Of a DNA stretch of 64,000 nucleotides, positions 33,023 through 41,954 are shown in pieces. Below the pieces are notes generated by a model. It was not told the origin of the DNA and did not search any database. It saw nothing but the letters and a program-made list of their open reading frames with translations. The stretch covers positions 1-64,000 of the forward strand of contig NZ_FMTY01000007.1 of the NCBI RefSeq assembly GCF_900100625.1. Direction: 5' to 3'. A program made the translations under genes and the position numbers. Numbering within the stretch: the stretch's first letter is position 1; each line of letters starts with the position of its first letter. The DNA is from Flavobacterium saliperosum (GTDB lineage: Bacteria; Bacteroidota; Bacteroidia; Flavobacteriales; Flavobacteriaceae).

Positions 33023-35818
33023 ATGAGAAAAACAGCCTTTTTATTGCTAACAGCCTTACTTTCGGTAAGCGCCTTTTCACAAAAGAATAATTTCGCGCAA
33101 CATGTGAACCCGTTTATTGGTACAGGCGGTCACGGGCATACCTTTCCCGGTGCGACGGTCCCTTTCGGCATGGTACAATTGTCGCCCGATACCCGAATCG
33201 ACGGCAGTTGGGACGGTTGCGGCGGCTATCATTATTCGGATAACGTGATTTACGGCTTTTCCCATACGCATCTCAACGGAGTAGGGGTTTCCGATTACGG
33301 TGATATCATGTTGATGCCAACTATGGGAACGCCTGTGGTAAATAATAAAGAGTATTCTTCTACTTTTTCGCATGCTAATGAAAAAGCTTCCGCCGGATTT
33401 TACTCTGTGAAATTAGATAAACACGATATCGATGTGCGTTTAACTACTTCAACCCGCGTTGGTTTTCATGAATATACGTTTAATAAATCTGGTCAAGGCA
33501 ATATTATTTTGGATTTGAATCATCGAGATAAGTTATTGGAGGGAAGAATTCGAGTAGTTGATAATAAAACCATTGAGGTGTTACGCAGAAGCGAAGCCTG
33601 GGCAAGAGATCAATATGTGTATGCCCGAATTGAGTTTAATGTTGCGTTTGATAATGTATATTTTACCAATAAAAATAATCAGAATAAAAACACTGATAAT
33701 ATTGAAATAAGTGCCGCTACTTTTACCAAACAAGTCAAAAAAGGCGAAAAAATTCTCGTAAAAGTATCACTTTCGCCAACAGGTTATGAAGGAGCCAAAT
33801 TAAACAGTTCCGAAATTAAACATTGGAATTTCGATAAAGTGCATAAAGCAGCCGAAGCACTTTGGAATAAAGAACTGTCCAAAATTGAAGTAACGTCTTC
33901 CGACAAAGACAAACTGGCGATTTTCTACACTGCGTTGTACCACACCATGATGCAGCCCAACATTGCCGAAGATCTCGATGGAAAATACCGCGGCAGGGAC
34001 AATAAAATTCATGTGGCGGATAGCTTTGATTATTATACGGTGTTCTCACTTTGGGATACCTTCCGTGGTGCCCATCCGTTGTACACCTTGATTGATAAAA
34101 AACGTACTTCCGATTACATCAACACCTTCCTTAAGCAATACGAGCAAGGCGGACGATTGCCGGTTTGGGAACTGGCATCTAACGAAACGGATTGCATGAT
34201 TGGCTATCATTCGGTATCCGTAATAGCGGATGCGATGGTAAAAGGCATCAAAGGATTCGATTACGAGAAAGCGTTTGAAGCAGCAAAACACTCGGCCATG
34301 CTGGATCATTTGGGGCTGGAGGCGTATAAGAAAAACGGTTTCATTTCCATAGACGATGAGCATGAAAGCGTTTCCAAAACCCTGGAATATGCTTATGATG
34401 ACTGGTGTATCGCACAAATGGCACAACTACTGAATAAAACCGAGGACTATCAGTATTTCATGAAACGTTCCCAAAGTTGGAAAAATCTTTTCGACAGCGA
34501 GACCGGATTTATGCGTCCGAAGAAAAACGGCGGATGGGACAAACCTTTCGATCCGAGAGAAGTGAACAATAACTTTACTGAAGGCAATTCGTGGCAGTAC
34601 TCGTTTTTCGTGCCGCAGGATATTCCGGGTATGATTGAGGCGTACGGCGGAAAAGAAAAATTCGAAGCGAAACTGGATGAGATGTTTACCGCGCCTTCTG
34701 CCACTACCGGTCGGGAACAGGTTGATATCACCGGTTTGATCGGACAATATGCGCACGGAAACGAGCCGAGTCACCATATGGCGTACCTGTACAACTACAT
34801 CGGGAAACCGGAAAAAACCAAAGAGAAAATCCATTACATCCTAAACGAATTCTATAAAAACACACCCGACGGCTTAATCGGTAATGAGGATTGTGGTCAA
34901 ATGAGTGCGTGGTATGTGTTGAGTTCTATGGGAATTTACAATGTTACTCCTGGAAATCGTAATTTTAATTGGACTGTAATCGAGCCTTTTTTTGATGAAA
35001 TTAAAGTAAAACTTGAAAATGGGGGCGATGATGTAATTAATAAAAAAAGTAGATTGGTAGATTATTCTAATTTTGGTTTCCATGAAATTTACTTAAGATT
35101 TCCAAAAAATTATATTGACATTATCCCAGTTCCAGTAATTCAAGCGGAAAGCAAAGCATTTAAGGATAAATTGAAAATTGCCATTGGATCCAATTCAAAC
35201 AATAAAATGTATTATTCTTTTACCAATACCAATGCCTTTAAGGAATATACACAACCATTTGAAATTGATAAGACAACTACTCTTTTTGCTTACAGTTCCA
35301 ATAATGGTATAAAAAGCAATGTGATTTCCGCAACATTTTACAAAAAACCAAACAATTACACCATCAGTATCCAATCAAAATACACCCCACAATACCATGC
35401 CGGTGGGCCGGATGGATTGCTGGATGGTATCTTAGGGAATGAAAACTGGCGTAAGGGCGACTGGCAAGGCTATCAGGGGCAGGATTTCGAAGCCACGATC
35501 GATTTGCAGCAAGAACAAAAAGTGTCCCAACTTTCCGCACGTTTTCTGCAGGATACCCGCGCCTGGATTCTGATGCCTGCAAAAGTGGAGTATTATGTTT
35601 CCAAGGACAATGTGAATTTCGAGTTGGCGGCAACGGTAAACAATACGCTGGACGCGAAAGACTACGATACCAAAATCATCGCTTTCGACGGAAAAGTTAA
35701 GCCACAAAATGCGCGCTACATCAAAGTGAAAGCGTACAATTTCGGTAAATTACCCGAATGGCATCAGGGCGCCGGATACGATGCCTATATCTTTATTGAT
35801 GAGTTTACGGTGAAGTAG
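33023..35818 (+). CDS. GH92 family alpha-mannosidase
   Basis: Secreted glycoside hydrolase of 931 residues, signal peptide about 1-19 (VSAFSQ). GH92 enzymes are calcium-dependent exo-alpha-mannosidases; landmarks present are VNPFIGTGGHGHTFPGATV, FSHTHLNGVG, then GNEPSHHMAYLYNY and NEDCGQMSAWYVLSSMGIY in the catalytic (alpha/alpha)6 domain. Residues about 790-930 form an added C-terminal beta-sandwich resembling an F5/8 type C carbohydrate-binding domain (DGILGNENWRKGDWQGYQG). Two AT-rich patches interrupt the gene (about 33320-33760 and 34890-35390: 13 GC of 60 at 35041-35100), against 27-30 of 60 in flanking lines. No PUL partners are adjacent. Confidence 0.92.
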   Translation: MRKTAFLLLTALLSVSAFSQKNNFAQHVNPFIGTGGHGHTFPGATVPFGMVQLSPDTRIDGSWDGCGGYHYSDNVIYGFSHTHLNGVGVSDYGDIMLMPTMGTPVVNNKEYSSTFSHANEKASAGFYSVKLDKHDIDVRLTTSTRVGFHEYTFNKSGQGNIILDLNHRDKLLEGRIRVVDNKTIEVLRRSEAWARDQYVYARIEFNVAFDNVYFTNKNNQNKNTDNIEISAATFTKQVKKGEKILVKVSLSPTGYEGAKLNSSEIKHWNFDKVHKAAEALWNKELSKIEVTSSDKDKLAIFYTALYHTMMQPNIAEDLDGKYRGRDNKIHVADSFDYYTVFSLWDTFRGAHPLYTLIDKKRTSDYINTFLKQYEQGGRLPVWELASNETDCMIGYHSVSVIADAMVKGIKGFDYEKAFEAAKHSAMLDHLGLEAYKKNGFISIDDEHESVSKTLEYAYDDWCIAQMAQLLNKTEDYQYFMKRSQSWKNLFDSETGFMRPKKNGGWDKPFDPREVNNNFTEGNSWQYSFFVPQDIPGMIEAYGGKEKFEAKLDEMFTAPSATTGREQVDITGLIGQYAHGNEPSHHMAYLYNYIGKPEKTKEKIHYILNEFYKNTPDGLIGNEDCGQMSAWYVLSSMGIYNVTPGNRNFNWTVIEPFFDEIKVKLENGGDDVINKKSRLVDYSNFGFHEIYLRFPKNYIDIIPVPVIQAESKAFKDKLKIAIGSNSNNKMYYSFTNTNAFKEYTQPFEIDKTTTLFAYSSNNGIKSNVISATFYKKPNNYTISIQSKYTPQYHAGGPDGLLDGILGNENWRKGDWQGYQGQDFEATIDLQQEQKVSQLSARFLQDTRAWILMPAKVEYYVSKDNVNFELAATVNNTLDAKDYDTKIIAFDGKVKPQNARYIKVKAYNFGKLPEWHQGAGYDAYIFIDEFTVK

Positions 35819-35840
35819 ATGCTGAAAAAAGCACTGAGAT

Positions 35841-35883
35841 AAAAAAGGCACAACGATTTTTCGCGAATCATTGTGCCTTTTTT
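35841..35883. terminator. bidirectional intrinsic terminator
   Basis: An 18-bp near-perfect stem (A6 GGCACAA...TTGTGCC T6, one mismatch) with a 7-base loop, between the convergent GH92 and TerC genes. Confidence 0.88.
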
Positions 35884-35917
35884 GTGTATGTCTGTGAAAA
35901 AACCTTTGCCCGTTAAT

Positions 35918-36892
35918 CTAATCCTTAACCGGAAACAAAAGGGAAGCAGCGACCGAAAGCATCAAAACACTACCCACTATCATCAGTGACATTGGTGAGG
36001 ATATGTGATAGAAAGGCGCAATAATCATCTTTACCCCGATAAAAGCCAAAATAAGCGCCAATCCGTACTTTAAACGACTGAACATATACATGAAGTTGGC
36101 TAACAGGAAATAAAGCGCTCTAAGTCCCAAAATCGCAAATATGTTGGAAGTGTAAAGGATGAACGGATCGTTGGGAGCAATGGCGAAAATCGCCGGAATG
36201 CTGTCGACCGCGAAAATCAAATCGGTAAATTCGATAACTGCTACCACAACCAATAGCGGCGTGGCCATTTTCACACCGTTTTCTACGGTAAAGAATTTGT
36301 CGCCGTCATAGTTTTCACTCACCTTAAAAAAACGATGCACCAAACGTGCTCCCGGACTTTTGGTAAAATCTTTATCCCCTTCATCGGATTCTGAAAACCA
36401 GGATTTGATTCCGGCAAAAATCAGGAAGAGCCCGAAAACCGATAAAATGATGTTGATCTTTACCAGATGACCGAAAATATCCGTCTCCGGAAGATAGGTC
36501 ATGTTAATCAGTTCGACACCAGTAAAAATGAAAATCGCACGGAAAACCAAGGCACCGATGATTCCCCAAAACAATACTTTGTGGTGCAGTTCGCGTTGCA
36601 CGTTAAAGAATCCGAAGACCAGAATGAATACGAACAAGTTGTCTACCGAAAGCGCTTTTTCAATCCAGTAGGCCGACTGGAATTGCGCAAATTTCTCGAC
36701 ACCCATGTAATGATAAATGATTGCGCTAAACCCCATAGCAAGCGAAATCCAAATGGTAGACCACATCAGGGCCTCCCGATTGGTGATGGCGTGGGTGTTT
36801 TTCTTGAAAACGCCTAAATCGAGTAAAAGCATTGCAAGGATTACAATGGTAAATGCGGTTAAAATTCCGGGGTGGTTGATTAAATTATCCAT
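35918..36892 (-). CDS. TerC/Alx family integral membrane protein
   Basis: A 324-residue inner-membrane protein with about nine hydrophobic segments. The TerC/Alx signature (EKALSVDNLFVFILVFGFF) is intact, and a second acidic pair appears as FTDLIFAVDSIPAIFAI, matching the metal-coordinating positions of the family. Members export manganese or are linked to tellurite resistance and exoenzyme loading. I looked for a yybP-ykoY (Mn) leader in the 212-base upstream gap and did not find a convincing one; only a CGAAAATA box (36915-36922) resembles a -7 element on the minus strand. Confidence 0.92.
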   Translation of the reverse strand: MDNLINHPGILTAFTIVILAMLLLDLGVFKKNTHAITNREALMWSTIWISLAMGFSAIIYHYMGVEKFAQFQSAYWIEKALSVDNLFVFILVFGFFNVQRELHHKVLFWGIIGALVFRAIFIFTGVELINMTYLPETDIFGHLVKINIILSVFGLFLIFAGIKSWFSESDEGDKDFTKSPGARLVHRFFKVSENYDGDKFFTVENGVKMATPLLVVVAVIEFTDLIFAVDSIPAIFAIAPNDPFILYTSNIFAILGLRALYFLLANFMYMFSRLKYGLALILAFIGVKMIIAPFYHISSPMSLMIVGSVLMLSVAASLLFPVKD

Positions 36893-37104
36893 TTGTGCTG
36901 CACATTTTATTCTGCGAAAATAAGTGTTATTTTTTTCTCCAAGGCAAAAAGCCGGAACCCTTGTGAAATCTGGGCCTTACAATTATGTTGCTGCTGCTTC
37001 TGAAAAAGAGAAAAACAAGGTAAACCATTGTTTTTAAATAGGTTAGCCCTGTTTTTATCTGATTATTTTCCGGAAACGGTAAAAAAGAATTTTTTTTTAA
37101 AAAA

Positions 37105-38100
37105 TTAATCCAGCTTGTCCGTTAGTTTCTTAAATACTTTTTTAGGTTCTTTTCCTTCGTATAAGATATCGTACACCGCGTCAATTATCGGTGTTTTGGC
37201 TTTGTATTCTTCGTTAAGTTTGTGGGCGCTGTTCGTGGCATAATACCCTTCGGCAACCATGCTCATCTCCATTTGTGCCGATTTGACGGTATACCCTTTT
37301 CCAATCATGTTTCCGAACATACGGTTACGGGAAAAAATGGAATAACCGGTCACCAACAAGTCACCCAAATAAGCCGAATCGTTGATGTTACGCTTCATTT
37401 TGTGGACTTTCTTGATGTATTTTTTCATCTCACGGATGGCATTGCTCATCAATAACGCCTGAAAATTGTCGCCATAACCCAAACCATGAGCGATTCCGGC
37501 CGCAATGGCATAAATGTTTTTCAGCATGGCGGCGTATTCTGTTCCGATGATGTCGTCGGAGGTTTTGGTTTTGATGTAATGACTGCTTAGGTTTTGAGCC
37601 ATAACTTTAGCTTTTTCATCATCACCACAAGCAATCGTAAGGTACGAAAGGCGTTCCAGCGCCACTTCTTCTGCGTGACACGGACCGGTAATCACTCCGA
37701 TATTGTCATATGGAATGCCGTAGGTTTTGTGAAAATGTTCGCCAACAATCAAACTCGTTTCGGGAACAATTCCTTTAATGGCGGAAAAAATCACTTTTCC
37801 TTCCAGACTGACGGTTAATTTTTCCAATTCGCCGCTCAAAAAGGCGGAAGGAATGGCAAAAATGACATAATCGGCATAAGCCACCGCTTCATTAATGTCG
37901 TTGGTAAGTTTCAGTTTATTGGTGTCAAACTCTACCGAGCTTAGGTAATTCGGATTGTGTTTGTTGATTTTTATGTGCTCAATCGCGTAAGTGTTTCGCA
38001 TGTACCACGCGATTTCCGGAAGGTTTACGCATAGCATTTTTGCAATTGCCGTTGCCCAGCTTCCGCCGCCAATTACCGCAAATTTTTGGGTAGTACTCAT
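37105..38100 (-). CDS. gpsA: NAD(P)H-dependent glycerol-3-phosphate dehydrogenase
   Basis: Cytosolic enzyme reducing dihydroxyacetone phosphate to sn-glycerol-3-phosphate for phospholipid synthesis, 331 residues. NAD motif AVIGGGSWATA at the N-terminus; substrate-binding Lys and Asp/His residues in VITGPCHAEE and the central AAMLKNIYAIAAGIA are typical. The start at 38100 was chosen because the -7 box at 38124-38131 lies inside the longer frame (to 38136). Confidence 0.93.
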   Translation of the reverse strand: MSTTQKFAVIGGGSWATAIAKMLCVNLPEIAWYMRNTYAIEHIKINKHNPNYLSSVEFDTNKLKLTNDINEAVAYADYVIFAIPSAFLSGELEKLTVSLEGKVIFSAIKGIVPETSLIVGEHFHKTYGIPYDNIGVITGPCHAEEVALERLSYLTIACGDDEKAKVMAQNLSSHYIKTKTSDDIIGTEYAAMLKNIYAIAAGIAHGLGYGDNFQALLMSNAIREMKKYIKKVHKMKRNINDSAYLGDLLVTGYSIFSRNRMFGNMIGKGYTVKSAQMEMSMVAEGYYATNSAHKLNEEYKAKTPIIDAVYDILYEGKEPKKVFKKLTDKLD

Positions 38101-38123
38101 CTTGGTTTTCAAATTTGTAACTT

Positions 38124-38131
38124 CAAAAGTA
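38124..38131 (-). promoter_or_regulatory. -7 promoter box (TACTTTTG) of gpsA
   Basis: Perfect TAnnTTTG match on the minus strand, 23 bases before the gpsA ATG. It decides the start codon because an upstream ATG would overlap it. Confidence 0.55.
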
Positions 38132-38159
38132 CTCAAATTTGATGAAAGTGAAAAACGGC

Positions 38160-38452
38160 CGGATTGTTTTTAGGAATTCCTTATTCAGGGCATGTACCGG
38201 GACTTAAGAAAATTTAACATTAGATTATGATTTGATGAGGCAATGATTCTTTTGACTCCCCGTTATTATCACAAGTTGCCTGTAATTTGTCATTCGCATT
38301 AGATATTGACGGGATAATTTAGAAGAACTGTTTTTTGGAACGCTCACTCGGGCAACGTTTGGAGTTGAAGTTAGGTTAGAATTAGTTAATATTTTTGTTT
38401 TTGGTGAGAAAGGCGCTCTTGGAATTTATTTCGGAGCGCCTTTCGTTTTTTT
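38160..38452 (+). ncRNA. candidate small RNA or leader ended by an orphan terminator
   Basis: The 383-base gap (38101-38483) holds no gene, but a hairpin AGGCAA/TTGCCT (38238-38281) and a strong rightward terminator (38408-38452) with no coding sequence to serve, while the gene to its right has its own -7 box after the terminator. A noncoding transcript ending at 38452 would explain this. The start is unknown; the boundaries given are the maximal interval. Confidence 0.35.
38408..38452 (+). terminator. orphan intrinsic terminator
   Basis: An 11-bp perfect stem (GAAAGGCGCTC/GAGCGCCTTTC), 15-base loop, T7. The gene on its left (gpsA) is transcribed away from it, so it ends a transcript not otherwise annotated. 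Confidence 0.85.
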
Positions 38453-38456
38453 AACT

Positions 38457-38464
38457 TACTTTTG
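38457..38464 (+). promoter_or_regulatory. -7 promoter box (TACTTTTG) of the NHL-repeat gene
   Basis: Perfect TAnnTTTG match immediately right of the orphan terminator and 19 bases before the start codon. Confidence 0.5.
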
Positions 38465-38483
38465 AAGAGCGAATTACAATGGA

Positions 38484-40031
38484 ATGAAAGCTGTTTTAAA
38501 AGTTTACGTTTGTTTCTTCACACTACTTGCTGTTTATGGGCAAGCCCCACAGATTTCCTATACAACACCCAATACCTTTTCTGTTAACGAACCAATTGTC
38601 CCTCTTGTTCCCTCGAATACCGGTGGAGGGGTTTCCAATCAACCTGTGGTTTCCACATTTGCGGGCTCCGGAGTGATGGGTTCCGCTGATGCCCTCGGAA
38701 TAGCCGCCGGGTTTAATTATCCGACAGTGGTAACGACGGATAATTTTGGCAACCTTATTGTAGTGGATCGCAGTAATCATAAAATTCGAAAAATCTCTGC
38801 TGACGGTGCCGTGACTACCCTCTCGGGAACCGGAGCAATCGGTACGCTAGACGGACCAGCTCTCAGTGCGACTTTCCGTTATCCCGATGGTGCCGTGGTG
38901 GATTCCCAAGGAAATATTTTGATTTCGGATCAGAGCAATCATAAAATCCGGAAATTAGATACTAATGGTATTGTCTCCACCTTTGCGGGTTCCGGAGTGG
39001 CCGGATTTACAGACGGAACGGGAGCGACAGCGAAATTTTATTATCCTGCCGGAATGGCAATAGATGCTAACGATAATTTATATGTGGCGGATTACAGCAA
39101 CCATCGCATCCGAAAAGTTACGCCCGGTGGCTTGGTGACTACCTATGCGGGACTTGCGATAGCCGGAGCCACGGACGGAAATACCAGCGTTGCTAAATTT
39201 AACGGGCCCACCGGTGTGGCTGTTGATGCTTCGGGAAATGTTTTTGTAGCCGATTACAACAATCATAAAATCCGAAAAATCTCTACTTTAGGTGAAGTGT
39301 CGACGGTGGCCGGAACCGGAATCGCCGGTGCGGCAGACGGTGCATCAGTAACAGCTACTTTTAACCATCCGGCAATAGTGGCGGTAGACACAAACAACAA
39401 CCTTTTCATTACCGATGAAGGAAATCATAAAATTAGAAAGATAAGTTCGCTTAATGAAGTAACCACTTTTGCTGGAACTGGGACTTCGGGAGCCAATGAT
39501 GCGGCGGCTTCATCAGCCACATTCAATAGTCCAACCGGAGTTTGCGTTGATAATGCAGGAACGGTTTATATTGCCGATTACGGGAATCACAAAATCCGAA
39601 AAATCAGCCGCTACGGCTATGGTATTTCGCCTGATTTACCTGCCGGATTGACCTTGAATTCCGTTACCGGTGAAATTTCGGGAACACCAGCGCAGGTTTC
39701 CGCAATGACCGATTATACGGTTACCGCTACCAATGAGTTTGGGAGTAATTCCTTTGTGATAAGCATTGAAGTAGGAACATTGGGTGCTGAATCCTTCGGA
39801 TTCAATGCTTTAAGAATATATCCCAATCCGGTTTCCGACACTTTATATGTCACCGGTGTGACCGAGATCAGTTCCATTACGGTTTTTAATCCGTTAGGAC
39901 AGCAAGTTAAAGAATTTGGTTCCGATGCCGTAAGTCATCCCATCGATTTTCGTTCCTTTTCAAAGGGAATCTATCGGCTGAAAATCGCAACGGCTTTCGG
40001 AACAAAAGAAATTCGGATTAGCAAACAATAA
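38484..40031 (+). CDS. NHL-repeat beta-propeller with T9SS C-terminal sorting domain
   Basis: Secreted 515-residue protein. Signal peptide (about 1-20), then six NHL-type blades of about 57 residues, each ending in a variant of NHKIRKI and starting with a variant of TFAGSG, so the propeller is nearly complete and internally repetitive. A putative Ig-like (He_PIG) segment follows (about 385-430, PAGLTLNSVTGEISGTP), and the C-terminal 75 residues are a T9SS type A sorting domain (IYPNPVSDTLYV ... GIYRLKIAT), sending it out through the type IX system. Ligand unknown. Confidence 0.88.
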   Translation: MKAVLKVYVCFFTLLAVYGQAPQISYTTPNTFSVNEPIVPLVPSNTGGGVSNQPVVSTFAGSGVMGSADALGIAAGFNYPTVVTTDNFGNLIVVDRSNHKIRKISADGAVTTLSGTGAIGTLDGPALSATFRYPDGAVVDSQGNILISDQSNHKIRKLDTNGIVSTFAGSGVAGFTDGTGATAKFYYPAGMAIDANDNLYVADYSNHRIRKVTPGGLVTTYAGLAIAGATDGNTSVAKFNGPTGVAVDASGNVFVADYNNHKIRKISTLGEVSTVAGTGIAGAADGASVTATFNHPAIVAVDTNNNLFITDEGNHKIRKISSLNEVTTFAGTGTSGANDAAASSATFNSPTGVCVDNAGTVYIADYGNHKIRKISRYGYGISPDLPAGLTLNSVTGEISGTPAQVSAMTDYTVTATNEFGSNSFVISIEVGTLGAESFGFNALRIYPNPVSDTLYVTGVTEISSITVFNPLGQQVKEFGSDAVSHPIDFRSFSKGIYRLKIATAFGTKEIRISKQ

Positions 40032-40057
40032 AAAACGCTCCAAACGGAGCGTTTTTT
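40030..40057. terminator. bidirectional intrinsic terminator
   Basis: A 12-bp stem (A6 CGCTCC/GGAGCG T6) with loop AAAC, between the convergent NHL-protein and alcohol dehydrogenase genes. Confidence 0.88.
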
Positions 40058-40061
40058 AGTA

Positions 40062-41228
40062 TTAATAGCTCATTTCCACAATGGCTCTTACTTTTTCGGG
40101 AGTTATGTTCTGTTTTTCACCAAGCGCTTTCCAGCCTCTTTCTTCGAAACGGTTTACGATAAAATCCGCAGTGGGCTGATACTCGGCCGTGTTTTCGGAA
40201 AGTTTGGTCAGCATGCCCATCTTATGGAAGAAGTCCACGGTTTTTTCAATCGCTTTTTCGGCTTTTTCTTCTATCGAAGTGCCCTGAATTCCGAAAACGC
40301 GTTCGCCGTATTGGGCCAGTTTGTCTTTTTTGGTGTCGAACATCACACGGTACAGATTCGGACCAATAATCGCCAATGTTCTTGCGTGATCGATCTCATA
40401 CAAAGCGGTTAACTCGTGTCCGATCATGTGCGTCGCCCAGTCGGTCGGAACGCCTTTATTCAGTAATCCGTTTAAGGCCATCGTAGCACACCACATGTAA
40501 TTCGACGCCAGTTTGTAATCGGTCGGATTTTCAACCACATCGGGTCCGATTTCCACTAACGTCTGCAGGATGCTTTCGGCAATCCGGTCCTGAAGCAAAG
40601 CATCGTGCGGATAAGTCAGATACTGTTCCATCACGTGGGTAAACGCATCCACCACGCCGTTTTGGATTTGCTTTTTCGGAAGGGAAGCAATCACCGTTGG
40701 ATCGCAAATGGAGAATTTCGGAAACAAGGCACTGCCGCCAAAAGAGAGTTTCTCCTGCGTTTCATTGATGGTGATAACCGCACCCGAATTCATTTCACTT
40801 CCGGTTGCCGGTAAGGTTAAAACGGTTCCGAACGGAATCACCTGCGATGCCTCCTTAATCAACAAGCGTTTGTGCAGGATGTCCAACGGATTACCGTCAA
40901 ATTTCACGGCGGCCGAGATGAATTTTACGCCGTCAATCACGCTTCCGCCCCCTACAGCCAAAACGAAACCGATGTTTTGTTCGCGAATGATGGCCACCGC
41001 TTTCATCAGGGTTTCATAGCGCGGATTGGGTTCGATGCCACCGAATTCGACGATATCAAAGTTAGGAAGTGCTGCTTTTACCTGTTCGTAAACACCGTTT
41101 TTAAAGATGCTTCCGCCACCATAGGCCAATAGGATTTTGGTGTTTTTTGGCACCAGTTCCGATAGTTTTGCGATTTGTCCTTTCCCAAAAACATAATTGG
41201 TAGGATTGTATAATTCGAAGTTTAACAT
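40062..41228 (-). CDS. yqhD: iron-containing alcohol dehydrogenase (YqhD/BDH type)
   Basis: A 388-residue NAD(P)-dependent group III alcohol dehydrogenase, closest to YqhD, which reduces toxic short-chain aldehydes. The N-terminal Rossmann-like part has the YGGGSI and GGGSVIDG motifs; metal ligands are visible as Asp and His in VDAFTHVMEQY and as His in HMIGHELTALYEIDH. Single gene between convergent neighbours. Whether the physiological substrate is butyraldehyde, methylglyoxal or another aldehyde cannot be told. Confidence 0.9.
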   Translation of the reverse strand: MLNFELYNPTNYVFGKGQIAKLSELVPKNTKILLAYGGGSIFKNGVYEQVKAALPNFDIVEFGGIEPNPRYETLMKAVAIIREQNIGFVLAVGGGSVIDGVKFISAAVKFDGNPLDILHKRLLIKEASQVIPFGTVLTLPATGSEMNSGAVITINETQEKLSFGGSALFPKFSICDPTVIASLPKKQIQNGVVDAFTHVMEQYLTYPHDALLQDRIAESILQTLVEIGPDVVENPTDYKLASNYMWCATMALNGLLNKGVPTDWATHMIGHELTALYEIDHARTLAIIGPNLYRVMFDTKKDKLAQYGERVFGIQGTSIEEKAEKAIEKTVDFFHKMGMLTKLSENTAEYQPTADFIVNRFEERGWKALGEKQNITPEKVRAIVEMSY

Positions 41229-41301
41229 AGCTTATTTTTTAAAAATCTAAAGGTAATGAAGATTGCCGGAACGAGTTTTAAAACTATGTTAATTGAGTGG
41301 T

Positions 41302-41883
41302 TTACTTCTTATAAAACAAATTGTGCTCCACATACTCCCAAACCTTATGGGGCAACATCGGCTGAATGTTTTTTCCGTTTTTGATGCCTTCGCGGATAAA
41401 CGTCGACGACAATTCCAAAATCGGGGCGCTTACCCGATGGATTTTCGGATGGTTGACAAATTGGGCGTCAATTTCTCCGGAAGCGGCTCTCGGATACACA
41501 TAAATATCGTGATTTTGCAAGATGATTTCGTAGTTTTTCCACTTGTGAAGCGAATTCAGGTTGTCTTCGCCCATAATCAGACAGAACTCGTGATTTGGAA
41601 ATTTTTCCTGTAAATGCGCTAAGGTGTTAACGGTATAATTGGGTTGCGGCAACTTGAATTCAATATCTGAAGGTTTTATTTTCGGATAGTCTTCGGTAGC
41701 CAGATGGACCATGTGCAAACGGTGGTAATCGTCCAAAAGGGAACTTTTCTGTTTGTGCGGATTGTGCGGCGTGACCACCATCCAAACCTGATCCAAACCG
41801 GAATGCTCCGCCATGTGGTTGGCGATAATCAGATGCCCAATGTGAATGGGGTTGAAGGTTCCGAAATAGAGTCCGATTTTCAT
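41302..41883 (-). CDS. nadD: nicotinate-nucleotide adenylyltransferase
   Basis: NAD biosynthesis enzyme of 193 residues joining nicotinate mononucleotide with ATP. The nucleotidyltransferase motif GTFNPIHIGHL (8-18) and the C-terminal SSTFIREGI are diagnostic. Last of two genes running leftward with gmk, separated by a 71-base gap with a repeat tract. Confidence 0.95.
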   Translation of the reverse strand: MKIGLYFGTFNPIHIGHLIIANHMAEHSGLDQVWMVVTPHNPHKQKSSLLDDYHRLHMVHLATEDYPKIKPSDIEFKLPQPNYTVNTLAHLQEKFPNHEFCLIMGEDNLNSLHKWKNYEIILQNHDIYVYPRAASGEIDAQFVNHPKIHRVSAPILELSSTFIREGIKNGKNIQPMLPHKVWEYVEHNLFYKK

Positions 41884-41890
41884 TTTTATA

Positions 41891-41946
41891 AAGGGATAAG
41901 TGAGAAGGGATGCGTGAGAAGTTGCTTTACTTTTTTCTTATCCCTT
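41891..41946. repeat. inverted and polypyrimidine repeat between nadD and gmk
   Basis: AAGGGATAAG (41891-41900) pairs with CTTATCCCTT (41937-41946). The same words appear in the tract at about 30019-30036. No T-run, so not a classical terminator. Confidence 0.55.
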
Positions 41947-41954
41947 TTCCCTTG

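Noticed and set aside
36893-37104. Possible manganese (yybP-ykoY) riboswitch upstream of the TerC gene
   Set aside because: TerC-family genes often have one, but the needed conserved loops were not seen on the minus strand here.
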